From Entoloma clypeatum (Eukaryota; Basidiomycota; Agaricomycetes; Agaricales; Entolomataceae): a DNA stretch of 64,000 nucleotides. The stretch lies in contig OY751489.1 in assembly GCA_963565915.1 (NCBI GenBank), forward strand, positions 3,224,001-3,288,000, written 5' to 3'. The notes below the pieces were generated by a model, which saw only the letters and a program-made list of their open reading frames with translations, did no database searches and was not told the DNA's origin. Below, in pieces: positions 10,256 to 21,068 of this stretch. How positions within the stretch are numbered: position 1 is the stretch's first letter; the number at the start of each line of letters is the position of its first letter. Made by a program: the position numbers and the translations under genes.

Positions 10256-10968
10256 TGTTATATCCATCTCCGAATCTCCAATCCACTCCGATCGTCCTCC
10301 GACATTCCGGACATCCATTACCTCCGCATCTCCGCATGTTGCCATTGTGCATTTCATATTCATAACTCCATGCCTTTATGCATTTCATATTCATATTCCC
10401 ATTTACTTATGCATCGCCTTTTCTGCATGGTCCGTTGACTGACATCTCCGATGTTTGTTACAGTCGCTGGCAACTTACGCCACAACTCCGGACCTACTCC
10501 GACCATCTCCGTAAAGTAATCACATTTAGATATTTAAGCTCGTACCATACCTGTAGTTCCTCAGTTCAAATATCAACCAAGTTCACTCCTCTACTCTCAG
10601 TCCATGCCAGAGATCCTTGCCGTGGTACAATACGCCGACGACATCCTCATCTTCTGCTCTTCCTCCATTGTTACCCTTCAACGAGCTCAGTCCTGTGTCT
10701 GAGTCACAACTCTGACGTCGTCCAACCACTTCCATGTCAATGTGTCTCTCACCGAGATCTCTCCGAGGACCTCCGCACCTCTGACCCCTCCTCCTCCCTC
10801 CTGAAATTGGGACACCTTATCCAACAAATGGCGGTGCAACACATACGTTGAAGCCACGTCCCTCCCCTTTGTTGTTCCTCCGCATTTCCGGAGTTCCGCT
10901 CTGGTCCCAGTCCTATGTCTGACCTCCGACGGACTCCGACAAAGCTCCGACGTTTCACCTACTTAACA
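10256..10968 (+). repeat. Family A 5' LTR
   Basis: A 713-bp LTR, TGTTATATCC...ACTTAACA. A TATA-like tatttaag at 10531 lies 32 nt upstream of agttcaaatat (10563-10573), which is complementary to the start of the internal region. A 31-bp segment (cataactccatgccttt...) is duplicated here relative to the 3' LTR but also occurs in the solo copy at 35380. Confidence 0.9.
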
Positions 10969-10970
10969 GT

Positions 10971-10981
10971 ATATTTGAACT
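10971..10981 (+). promoter_or_regulatory. Self-complementary primer binding site, family A
   Basis: The sequence atatttgaact lies 2 nt after the 5' LTR and is the exact reverse complement of agttcaaatat at 10563-10573 in the LTR, near the predicted transcript 5' end. There is no tRNA 3'-end complement. This fits Tf1-type self-priming. Confidence 0.65.
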
Positions 10982-11008
10982 CAAACTGTTTTTGGATTCC
11001 TGCTAGTC

Positions 11009-12166
11009 ATGGCACTCCGAAACACCAAGACAGCAAAAGCCACAGAAGCTGGCACTTCTAGGCAGCAAGTTCTACAAAATGTTGAACAACGTTTAACAGA
11101 ACTATCCCCCATAACTCCGACTACTCCAACACCTCCGGGCTTTTGGCCCATCACCCCTCCGCATAATATTCCGATCCGCACTTCCCCCATAGAATCCGCA
11201 CCCCCATCTCCTCAGAATATTTTTGGCCCACAAGCCCTTGCGGATGCTTTTGTCTTAATGTCCAATGAACTCAAATGCAGCAAAGGTCACAAGCATCACA
11301 AAAAGGCTAAGGATCCGGACACCTTTGACGGTTCCGATCCCCGGAAACTGAACCAGTTCATCCTCCAATGCACATTGTTTTTCCACGACAACTCCGAGTA
11401 TGACGATGACTCTGCCAAAATCACTCTCGCCATCTCTTTCCTCTGAGGCACAGCTCTCAATTATTTCGAGCATTTCATCATTGAACCGGACCCGGACAAC
11501 CCCCCGGACTGGTACGAAGATTGGTCCGCATTCCTCTGCACACTCCGCACGGAATTTGGGGTCATTGACCCCGTTGCGGATGCTGCCGACTCTCTGGACA
11601 ATCTCAAAATGTGCGAAAATCAATATATTCTCAAGTATAATATCGAGTTCACACGCCTTGCTGCCAAAATGCACTGGGACAGCTCTGCCCTGCATCACCG
11701 GTACTACTCTGGGTTGGCGGAGTGGATTAAAGATGTCCTTGGGACTCAAGCAAAGCCAAGCACGTTACCAGCACTTAGGGAGCTAGCACAGACTATTGAT
11801 GCTCACCACTGGGAACGTCAGCGCGAGAAATCCCGCTCCGACAAATCCGCATCCAAATCCGACAAATCTGAAGCTAAAACCCCCTCCACAAACTCCAATA
11901 AAGACTCCAAAGCCAAACCGCAGACACAGAACCAGGGCAAACAGTCGAAGCCTTCCTCCGCTCCCAAGTCCGACATCTCCGACAAACTTGGGAAAGACAG
12001 AAAGCTAACTCCGGAGGAATGCAAACGCCGTTTTGACAACAACCTCTGTATGCTTTGTGGCAAAGCTGGACACGTCGCGAAAGATTGCCTGAAGTCTTTG
12101 TCCTCCACCTCTAAGGCTAAGGCGCGCGCTGCCCAAGCCAAGACCATGGACGAAACAAAAAATTAG
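11009..12166 (+). pseudogene. gag: Family A gag
   Basis: One frame of about 385 codons broken only by TGA at 11444-11446. The Met at 11009 (MALRNTKTAK) is the first in frame after the LTR. A retrotransposon gag domain lies in the middle (DTFDGSDPRKLNQFI, then DWSAFLCTLRTEFG), followed by a Lys/Ser-rich linker and one CCHC zinc knuckle (CMLCGKAGHVAKDC, near 12048). The homologous position in family D gag has Arg, so the TGA most likely arose from CGA. The stop TAG at 12164-12166 follows an A AAA AAT slippery heptamer. Confidence 0.85.
12157..12163 (+). promoter_or_regulatory. Candidate -1 frameshift site, family A
   Basis: The heptamer A AAA AAT sits in the correct gag phase (X XXY YYZ) immediately before the gag TAG. 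The -1 frame is open through it into pol (frame entering at 12163). Family D has A AAA AAA TAG at the same place. Confidence 0.6.
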
Positions 12167-15100
12167 CGGGCAGTCCACAGGACTCTGTATGGCCTGAGGA
12201 CTGGGTTGACCCCATCCATACTACCGCTCTACTCAATGCTTCCACTCTTTCCAACCCCAATTCCCTCTGTGTCCGACTTACATCTCCGCTTATCTCTGAT
12301 TCTTCTCCGATAGCCGCCCTTGTGGACTCCGGCTCTACTCATTGTTTTATTGACTCCCGTTACGCTTCATCCTATAAACTCCCTTTCACCTCCATACCTC
12401 TGATCAAACTTAAATTATTTGATGGAATGTCCAACTCCGTCATTACTCAGGCGGTTGATCTCCCTGTATACTTTTCCTCCGGTGAATATATGGCCATTAC
12501 AGCCTACATGACTCTGCTTGATTCCTCCTGTTCTATGGTTCTTGGATACAACTGGCTCACCCACTACAATCCTATGATTGACTGGGTATTGGGCAGTATT
12601 ACTTTCCATCCACAGCTCTTGAAGGAGTCTCTGACCTTGATGTCTTCTGCCAGGTCAGCTCCGCTACCTCCGCAGACCTCTCCCGATACTCCGACCTCTG
12701 ACTCCGGCACACCTGCTGCAACTCCAGACGTTGTCCCAAATATTGCATTGATAAATGCAGCCGCATTTGTGCGTGCTTACAAACTTCCGGGTGCCCAATC
12801 TTTCCGAATTCACCTCTCCGACCACACGATCTCCGCCCAATCCGTTTCCATGTCTGAGGAACCTCTGGACCTCTCCCATATCCCAGAGGAATATCACGAT
12901 TTTGCCGATGTTTTTAGCAAGACAAAAGCAGACACCCTCGCTCCGCATTGTCTGTATGACCTCCGCATCGAGTTAGAAGACAGATCGACTCCCCCTATTG
13001 GCCCTATGTACTCCATTTCACAATCCGAACTATCTGCCCTGCGAAACTTCATAGACAAACATTTGGCCATTGGTTTCATTCACCCCTCTCGCTCTCCGCA
13101 CAACGCTCCGGTCCTCTTTGTCCGAAAGAAGGACGGTTCCCTCCGCCTGTGTGTCGACTATTGGGGCCTGAACAAAGTTACCAAGAAGGATCAATACCCT
13201 CTTCCGCTCATCTCCGACCTCCTTTCCACTGCCGGAAAAGCGCGTGTTTATACCACTCTCGATCTCCAGCATGCATATCATCTTGTCTGCATTGCCGACA
13301 GAGATGAATGGAAAACCGCTTTCCGCACTCGTTACGGATCGTTTGAATGGCTTGTTATGCCTTTTGGACTATACAACGCCCCTGCTGTTTTTCAGCGATT
13401 TGTGAATGATATCTTCAGTGACCTCCTCGATATTACAGTGGTGGTCTACCTCGACGACATTCTCATTTACTCCGACGACCCCGCCAAGCACCCCGACGAT
13501 GTCAAGGAAGTTCTCCAACATCTCCGCAAGAACAGACTTTATGTCTGCTCTGACAAGTGCGAATTTTCTGTTGCACAGTCGAATATCTTGGTTTCATCCT
13601 TTCTCCTTCCAGTCTCCGCATGTCCGAAACCAAGGTGAAGACCATTCAAGAGTGGCCTGAACCTTGAAAAGTGAAGGACGTGCAGTCTTTCCTTGGATTC
13701 GTGAATTTCTATCGACGTTTCATTCACGGTTATTCGGACATCGTTGTTCCGCTCACCCGACTCATCTGGAAGGGTACTCCATTCCGTTTCTCCGACTCCG
13801 CACAGAGTGCATTCAATGAGTTGAAACTCGCTTTTACCAAAGCACCAGTCCTCACTCATTAGATTCCTGATCGATCTATTACCATTGAGACGGACGCCTC
13901 TGACTACGCACTTGGTGCTATTTTGTCCATCCGGACCTCCGACGAGGAGATACACCCAGTAGCGTTCCACTCCCGCACCTTCACTGCCCCGGAACTCAAC
14001 TACGACACGCACGACAAGGAGTTACTTGCTATCCATGAAGCATTCAAGGTATGGCGACATTACCTTGAAGGCTCCGCTGCTCTGATCAACATTGTCACGG
14101 ACCACAAGAACCTGGAGTACTTCGCCACTACAAAGGTTCTCACCCGCCGACAGGCCCGGTGGTCCGAGTTCCTCTCTCAGTTCAATCTCTTGATTCGCTT
14201 CCGCCCCGGAAGTCTCAGTACCAAGCCGGACTCTTTGACTAGATGATGGGACGTCTATCCCAAAGAGGGGAATAGCGACTATGTGTCGGTAAACCCACTG
14301 TTCTCCGCGCCACAGTCATAATGGACATTGAACAGTTGCACTCTGACATCCTCCATTCACTCCCATCCGACCCAATCTATGCCGACCATCTCAAGGAGCC
14401 CAAACCGCACTGGTCCATAGACTCCGACGGTTTCCTCCGTCATAGTGGTTGCATTTATGTCCCCGACTCCGATAACCTCTGGCTCCGCACCCTCCACAAC
14501 AAGCACGACCATATTCTCTCCAGACACCCCGGACAGAACAAGACAGTTAGTCTCATTCAACGAGATTATACTTGGCCTGGTGTTTGAGACTTTGTCAAAA
14601 AGTACTGCAAATCCTGCACCACTTGCATGCGCTCTAAACCTCAACGCCACTAGCCCTATGGTATGCTGAAGCAACTCCCAGTTCCGAACCTTCCGTGGAA
14701 CTCCATATCCATGGACTTCATCGAGACACTTCCGACCTCCGGCGGTTTTGACACAATCCTTGTTATTGTTGACCGAATGACAAAACAAAGCATTTTTGTT
14801 CTGACTACGATCCACTGCACCTCCGAAGATCTAGCCACCTTGTTCATCCTGCATGTGTTCTCCAAGCACGGAGTACCGGAACATGTCACCTCCGACCGAG
14901 GCCCGGAGTTCGTCTCCTGCTTTTTCCGCTCCCTCGGAAAAGCCCTCAACATGACTCTGCACTTCACCTCTGGCTACCATCCTGAAGGCGATGGTCAAAC
15001 CAAATGTACCAACCAAACCTTGGAACAGTACCTCTGCATCTTCTGCAACTATCAGCAGGACAACTGGTCCGAGCTACTTCCGCTTGCGGAGTTCGTGTAA

Positions 15101-16931
15101 GGGCGACCTTACGATCCAACAACTCCGAAGTGCTCCGAAGCGACTCCGAGGTCGGACGACTTGCAAGGGAGATCCAAAGGTTAGATTAAAGACTACTAAA
15201 CAACAATATATCGTACCTTGCAAGGGAGATCCAAAGGGAACCTCTAAGGAATCCCCTGCAACCAAAGCAGATATATAGAAGAAGGGAATTGGAAATGGAA
15301 GCGGAATGGCAACGAGAATATATGAAATAGTAGGAATGTTTGAAATAAGATATCCGCTCCGAAAAGCGGAGCGGATCGGAGGATGTCGGAGATGGGGGTT
15401 GAAGAGATAAATATATAAGTGATGTATCGTACCGTGCATGGACTTGAAGTAATAAGGTCATGTCGAAAGACCAAAGGGCGGAGAACAGGCCGTCGGAAGA
15501 TCGGAGATACGTCGGAGGTGTTTGGAAAGGAAAAGGAAAATGTAAAGTATAGTAAGTGTAAGTAATAAACACACCACATCTAGAAGTCCGATAACCGGAG
15601 GGTCGGAGGTATGTTGGGAATCGTCGGAGATCATCGGAAATCGTCGGAGGTGGTGGAAAGAGAATGCGAAAGGGAGAAGAAAGGAGAAGGGAAGGGATAT
15701 TGCCTGTATCGCTGGGCATGGAGAAATGCGGAGCTCCAATGGAGAAACGACAGTGTCAAGTGTGCAGGAAGTGCGGAGCTACGTCGGAAAAGTGCGGAGC
15801 TATATCGGAGGAGTGCGGAGCTCCGATGGAGGTACCAGGATATAGGAATACGGAGGGTAAGATGGACCTTGGTGTTAGTGAAACCAATGAAAGCGATGTT
15901 GCCCTTACGGTAAGATGGATGGAAATCCATCAGAGGAAACTATCCTGAACAAGGCTTCGGAACATTGGAACCCAGTGGGGGTGGATGGAGGAGAGTCGGA
16001 ACAGGTGGAGAGATTTCGGAGTAGATCGGAGCAGCATCGGAGCAGCATCGGAGGTTATAGGAGGGTGATGGAGTTGCGAGAGCAGTCAACAAAAAGGAGG
16101 ATTGTCTTGACATTGTATGGGCAGAGTCGAGGAACAGAAATATGGGCAGAGTTGAGGAACAGAAAGAAACAAGGATAGAAGGAATGACTTCCTTGCTAAG
16201 GTCTCTAATCCTCTAGGGGCTTGCCCTTACAGTTCGCATACAACAATGCTCCAAGTGCTACGACCGGGATCTCGCCCTTCTTTGCCAATAAAAATTATCA
16301 TCTGAACCTCTCTGTCCATCCGGAGCGCGACCTTGCATCCGCCCGTGCCCGACAATTTGTCGTAGACCTGGACGAGCTTCACCAAGAGCTCAAATCTACA
16401 ATCCTAGAAGCTCAACGACGTTATCAAGGCCCCGCCGATCTCCGGCATGCTCCGCCTCCTCTGCTCGAAGTAGAACAGCAAGCTTTTGTGAAGGCCAAGT
16501 TTTTCCACACTACGCGACCCTCCAAAAAGCTGTCTGAAAAGTACCTTGGCCCCTTTGACATCCTTGCCAGGAATGGTACACACTCTTACACCCTCCGACT
16601 TCTGGACACCATATGCGGTGTTCACCCCGTTTTCCACATCTCCATGCTGGAGCCATCCGTTCCGAACATCATTCCGAACCGGACAGTAACTCCGCCTCCT
16701 CCAATCGACATTGAAGGAGAAGTGGAATACGAAATTGCCGAAATCCTTGACACCAAACTGGATCGGCGGTGTTCTTGCAAACTGCTCTACCTAGTCCATT
16801 GGCTAGGCTATGAAGAAACCGATGAGGAACAGTCCTGGCTACCTGCCATGGAACTCGAACATGTGATGGACTTAGTCGCGGACTTCCACTCTGCGTATCC
16901 AGAGAAACCGGGTCCCTTATCACGCCTATAG
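12166..16931 (+). pseudogene. pol: Family A pol (PR-RT-RH-IN-chromodomain)
   Basis: Protease with DSGSTHCFID at 12328; reverse transcriptase with LRLCVDYWGLNK and YLDD near 13449; RNase H with ETDASDYALGAIL near 13889; integrase zinc finger, DRGPEF near 14896 and a chromodomain at about 16720-16900 (YEIAEILD...LLYLVHWLGYEE). Lesions: frameshift near 13580, TGA at 13664, TAG at 13861, TGA at 14244, a deletion and frameshift near 14285, TGA at 14585, TAG near 14652, and E2 between 15096 and 16231. The TGA codons align with Arg in family D. After E2 the frame resumes exactly at EF|AYNN. The chromodomain marks it as a chromovirus. Confidence 0.9.
15096..16231. mobile_element. E2, LTR-like element in A integrase
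   Basis: A 1,136-bp insertion with ends TGTAAGGGC and GCCCTTACA and duplication gttcg (15091-15095, 16232-16236). It shares its first about 150 bp and the doubled ttgcaagggagatccaaag motif with E1 but is longer. An internal ttgcccttac at about 15897 resembles its own right end, so it may be composite. Purine-rich on the + strand. No gene recognised. Confidence 0.75.
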
Positions 16932-16997
16932 AACCCCACAAGACATTCATATTGCAAAAATAAAAAATAATAAAAAAGAAATTAGAGGGGGGAGGGG

Positions 16998-17934
16998 CTA
17001 CTGGGTTTTGACCTTTTTGGCCAGCGGACCATCATCCTCCGACTCACCCTCCAGTTCTCCCTCCACCTCCTCTTTCTCCACTTGCAGCTCTGCAAGCTCC
17101 CCGTCCGCCAACTCCCCATCTGCTCCCTCCTCTTCCTCTCCCTTATCCTCTTCTCCGTCCTCCAGCTCCGACTCCGGAGCCGCCGCCTCCAGCAGAAAGT
17201 TCTGGTAGGCAAGGTGGTTGTTTAAGATCTGTAGCTGCCGGAGCAGCGCCCAACTGACCCTCTCCGACTGCTCCTCCTTCTCCTCCTTCTCCTCCCAGAG
17301 CTCCCGGAGCTCCTCCGCGACCCCTGCGCCGCAGCAGCCCTTCGCCCCGCTCGGGCCCGTGACCTCCGCGACGGCCTCCTCTGTCTTTCCCCGTTTCTGC
17401 TTCACCTGCGTCTCACTGGGCTTCAGGCAAACCCGTTTGCTGTCTTTACACCACTGGCATGCGGTGCCCTTCCCCTGCCTAAGGAGATTGTCAGTAAGAA
17501 AAAGAAGATGGAAAAGCGGGTACTTACAACGCCCACTTGCACTCCACCTTTGCTTGCGCACAGGCCTGACACGCCTCCCCCCGGACCTCCGACTCCTCTG
17601 TTCCGCTCTCTGCCCTCTTCTTCTCCGTCTCCGCCTCCGCCTCCGCCTCCGCCTTTGCCTCCGCCTCTGCCCTCTTCTTTGCCTCTGCCTCCCTCGCCCT
17701 CCTCTCAGCCTCCGTCTTCTTCCTTGCCTCCGCCTCCTCCTTCTCCTTGTGTACCTGCGCCAGACGGTGCAGGAGCTCCTCTTCGGAGTCGTCCAGGTTG
17801 GTGCTGGATCAGGTGGGCTGTGTGCTGGGGCCTTGGGGCATGTTGGTGGTAACTGGAAGAAAACCCTTGGGCCGCTCATCTCCGTTAAATAACCGAGACC
17901 ACATGACCTTGTTTATTCTCTCGCGGTCTTCCAT
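16998..17934 (-). pseudogene. Antisense Zn2Cys6-like gene of family A
   Basis: Runs opposite to gag-pol between the end of pol and the 3' LTR. Start Met at 17934 (MEDRERINKV). Exon 1 is 17934-17528, a 49-bp GT-AG intron is 17527-17479, exon 2 is 17478-16998. The spliced frame is 295 codons with one in-frame TGA at 17811-17809. Exon 1 carries a long Glu/Lys/Arg/Ala coiled-coil-like helix and ends with CQACAQAKVEC; exon 2 opens with CQWCKDSKRVC. The spacing C-X2-C-X6-C-X10-C-X2-C-X6-C matches the Gal4-type binuclear zinc cluster. The C-terminal part is very acidic, ending in a KKVKTQ basic tail. Homologous to the intact gene at 53421-54385 in family D, with the intron at the same place and phase. 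DNA binding is inferred from spacing only. Confidence 0.75.
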
Positions 17935-17960
17935 GGGTGTCAGACCTAAGAGGGGAATAC

Positions 17961-18642
17961 TGTTATATCCATCTCCGAATCTCCAATCCACTCCGATCGT
18001 CCTCCGACATTCCGGACATCCATTACCTCCGCATCTCCGCATGTTGCCATTGTGCATTTCATATTCATATTCCCGTTTACTTATGCATCGCCTTTTCTGC
18101 ATGGTCCGTTGACTGACATCTCCGATGTTTGTTACAGTCGCTGGCAACTTACGCCACAACTCCGGACCTACTCCGACCATCTCCGTAAAGTAATCACATT
18201 TAGATATTTAAGCTCGTACCATACCTGTAGTTCCTCAGTTCAAATATCAACCAAGTTCACTCCTCTACTCTCAGTCCATGCCAGAGATCCTTGCCGTGGT
18301 ACAATACGCCGACGACATCCTCATCTTCTGCTCTTCCTCCATTGTTACCCTTCAACGAGCTCAGTCCTGTGTCTGAGTCACAACTCTGACGTCGTCCAAC
18401 CACTTCCATGTCAATGTGTCTCTCACCGAGATCTCTCCGAGGACCTCCGCACCTCTGACCCCTCCTCCTCCCTCCTGAAATTGGGACACCTTATCCAACA
18501 AATGGCGGTGCAACACATACGTTGAAGCCACGTCCCTCCCCTTTGTTGTTCCTCCGCATTTCCGGAGTTCCGCTCTGGTCCCAGTCCTATGTCTGACCTC
18601 CAACGGACTCCGACAAAGCTCCGACGTTTCACCTACTTAACA
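17961..18642 (+). repeat. Family A 3' LTR
   Basis: A 682-bp LTR. It is preceded by the purine tract ctaagaggggaatac (to 17960), the likely plus-strand primer site, which also lies just upstream of the antisense gene's start codon. Confidence 0.9.
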
Positions 18643-18647
18643 TCAGA

Positions 18648-19167
18648 TGTGCATCACATATGTCATGTTATGTCACATATTACCATATATGTGAGTTTAT
18701 GGTTCTGCAACAGAACTCAGTTTGTACTTGTTTGTACATGGTCTGTGCGCATCCTTGTAGGCATAAATACTCAATGTATCTGTACTTGCAATAACAGGAC
18801 TTTTATCAAGTATCTTCATCAATGCTCCACTCTTCTCGCTCTTCAACTCTCTAATGTGAGTATCTAACCCAGGTTCCACTGCATAGTAGCAGGTGCTGTT
18901 CAATATGGAGTTGGGTCTGCTGACTTTTTTTGCCTCCTAACTGCACCTAAAGTTTAATACAAACTGACATCAGTGCCAAGTTGCACCATCCTCCAATGAC
19001 AAACCTGCTTCAAATCATTGACCATACTAGCAAGAGCTTGATTAAATCCAGTTCCCCTGCCCCCTTTCCAAGGACCTTCTAAAAGTCCAAAGAATTTGGA
19101 GAATCAGACTGACAGATCCGATGACTGTGACAAACCTTTCTCATGGTATCATATTGACGGCTGGTGG
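18648..19167. other. Unclassified, possible degenerate LTR
   Basis: No gene recognised. A TATA-like cataaatac near 18760 followed by a pyrimidine-rich stretch and ctaatgtgagtatct resembles an old LTR, but I cannot define ends or a target duplication. Confidence 0.25.
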
Positions 19168-19544
19168 TGTTACGGACACTGTGCTATATGGACGATATCA
19201 TTTTCACTTTTACTCATCAGCCTGCTTCGGCGCCCTCTTACTTATCCACTATGACACAGCATCTCCTTTCTCTTACTTTGCTCCTGTGCTGACTTACCTC
19301 CCACAGTAGTATTACTCATTCTGCAGCCAGCTTGCTCATTGTACATAGCATTCTGCAGTCACCTGACTCATGTGCACTGCCTTCCGCAGTTACTGACTCA
19401 TTCGCTACCATGCATAGTCAGTACTATATAACCTCATGTATCATAGCCATATCCCTTAGATTTAGCAATTACATTGCTCTTCGCCTTTCCACTTCCTGCA
19501 TACTCTGCCCGAACCTTGGAACGGTTTGTTACACATACATAACA
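19168..19544 (+). repeat. B2 5' LTR
   Basis: A 377-bp diverged B LTR, TGTTACGGAC...CATAACA. It contains agatttagcaa (19458-19468), complementary to ttgctaaatct at 19547-19557, 2 nt after the LTR, so the self-priming signature is kept even in this old copy. Confidence 0.85.
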
Positions 19545-19603
19545 AGTTGCTAAATCTCATTAGGTTCACCCAGAGCGAAGAGAGTAACTACCAGACGAGT
19601 CAA

Positions 19604-19897
19604 GATGTCGCACTTCTTTGAAAACTTCACCAGTAACCCATTCGCCACACCAGAAGCCTGACAGGAGGAGCTAAGCCCTTGAGACAGTATCGATTTTATG
19701 CTCATCCAGCAGTACATCGAATTGGAGATCCATCACATCCTACAGCAGGTGCTTGACAAAGAACTAGACAACGACAAGCATCGCCCCCATGGCGAGATAG
19801 CAGAGAGCATTCATCTTGCTCGGCAACACCAGATCGCACGTTATAATGCCTGACAGAACAAACTCGAAAGCTTTTGTGTTCAAGGAGGACCTCAGAC
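19604..19897 (+). pseudogene. gag: B2 gag N-terminal fragment
   Basis: Begins MSHFFENF at ATG 19604 and continues as a helical, Gln/Glu-rich region matching the gag start of B1 (26097 downward). Two in-frame TGA codons fall near 19659 and 19680; the first is CGA in B1, while the second is shared with B1. It is cut by element C at 19897 and resumes at 33389-33540. Confidence 0.75.
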
Positions 19898-20127
19898 TGT
19901 TACGGCGATAGCCTAAACAACAAGTCCAAGGATCGGATCACGTGGGTTCAAACTGTTTCCACAACAAGTCCCTCAATAGGTCAACTTGGTCAAGATCAGC
20001 GAGCTCCTCAAGAGGACGGCTCGGTTCGGTTCAGCAGAGCTAAGTCCTCGCAAGGCACTTAGTTTGAGAGCGTTTGAAGATAAGACAAGGTAAGCGTTGT
20101 TTGCCTAGGTCAAGCTAAGGACCTCTA
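19898..20127 (-). repeat. Family C 3' LTR, outer part
   Basis: Outer part of the left C LTR, interrupted by B1 and continuing at 26652-26982. Relative to the right LTR it has an extra segment of about 45 bp near 19925-19970. Confidence 0.85.
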
Positions 20128-20528
20128 TGTTATGCTTAACAAACCGTTCCAAGGTTCGGGCAGAGTATGCAGGAAGTGGAAAGGCGAAGAGCAAAGTGAT
20201 TGCTAAATCTAAGGAATCTACTATAGTACAAGAGGTTTATATAGGTACTGACTATAGGCGGTAGTGGATGAGTCAGTACTGCGGAAGGCAGTGCGCATGA
20301 GTAAGGCGACTGCGGAAGGCTATGTACAGTGAGTAAGCTGACTGCGGAAAGCGAGTCAGCACAGGAGCAAAGTATACTAAAGGGGATGACGAAGTAATGT
20401 AATGAGTCAGACTGGGAATCGAAGGTTGCAAAAGTAGACATTAGACATAGTAAGTTCATAAGAGGGCGCCGAGTCGGGCCGATAAGTAAAAGATATGACA
20501 TGGTCCTCATACCGTAGAGTCCGTAACA
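20128..20528 (-). repeat. B1 3' LTR
   Basis: A 401-bp LTR. On the minus strand it is preceded by the purine tract gagaggggaaca, the likely plus-strand primer site. Confidence 0.92.
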
Positions 20529-20562
20529 TGTTCCCCTCTCCAAGCTCTGTGTCCTCACAGAG

Positions 20563-20934
20563 TCACTGTCCCCATCCCTCGTTGTTGCCGGGATCGGACC
20601 AGTTCGGACTTTCCTTGAGGCTCCAATCATATATCAACTCCTCGTTGATGGCTACGGCGAGTTCGAGGCCTTTGATAGCCAGTCGAATACGTCGATTCTC
20701 GATCACAAGGGTGCTGGTGTAATTTCCGAGAATTTGTTTTTCCTCGGGACTTGGGGCGACAGGTAGGTTGGACAGCGAGTGAAGCCGGATATGCATCTGG
20801 CAATGGAGGAGGTCGGCAAGGGAAGTTTCAAGGGCATGGATTTGGTCTCTCATGGAGAGTGCTTCGTTCATGAGGGCGGCGATGGCGGGGTTGATGTCGG
20901 TGGTGGAGGTGGAGGTAACGGTGGTGTTGGACAT
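20563..20934 (-). CDS. Family B ORF3, small helical protein
   Basis: An intact 123-codon ORF between pol and the 3' LTR, on the same strand as pol. It starts MSNTTVTSTS and has a heptad-like helix (ALSMRDQIHALETSLADLL), a short Pro-containing linker (LPVAPSPEEK), a second helix (ENRRIRLAIKGLELAV) and an acidic C-terminus rich in Trp and Asn. I recognise no family, no cysteine cluster, no signal peptide and no membrane segment. A second copy at 60103-60474 in B3 keeps the sequence apart from one CGA-to-TGA change, which argues that it was a real gene of the element. Coiled-coil assembly is a guess. Confidence 0.7.
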   Translation of the reverse strand: MSNTTVTSTSTTDINPAIAALMNEALSMRDQIHALETSLADLLHCQMHIRLHSLSNLPVAPSPEEKQILGNYTSTLVIENRRIRLAIKGLELAVAINEELIYDWSLKESPNWSDPGNNEGWGQ

Positions 20935-21068
20935 GGCGGCGAGGATGGTTGAGAGATAGAAGAAGAAGGGGGAGGCTATATTGGGCAGGGAAAAGGACTA
21001 GAGCGGGGAACTCGGTGTGTGGTTGACTGATGAGGTCGATACTTGTCATGGATTCCGAGAGCTGTCTT

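Larger units (their letters stand above)
10256..18642 (+). mobile_element. Ty3/gypsy chromovirus, family A
   Basis: Full-length element flanked by target duplication tcaga (10251-10255, 18643-18647). LTRs are 713 and 682 bp; the difference is a 31-bp tandem duplication in the 5' LTR. Internal order is gag, protease, reverse transcriptase, RNase H, integrase, chromodomain, then an antisense gene before the 3' LTR. Outside the 31-bp indel I see only two LTR differences, both at CpG sites, yet the coding region has many lesions and the 1,136-bp E2 insertion. A related solo LTR is at 34831-35996. Confidence 0.93.

Noticed and set aside
16998..17879. Single minus-strand ORF of 293 codons through the A antisense gene
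   Set aside because: Its upstream half is a run of Arg/Gly from the wrong frame. The GT-AG intron at 17527-17479 switches to the Glu/Lys frame that matches family D.
17218..17892. Long + strand ORF rich in Leu/Arg/Ser
   Set aside because: It is the shadow of the antisense zinc-cluster gene on the other strand. The repeated Glu/Ala/Lys codons of that gene read as Leu/Arg/Ser in reverse.
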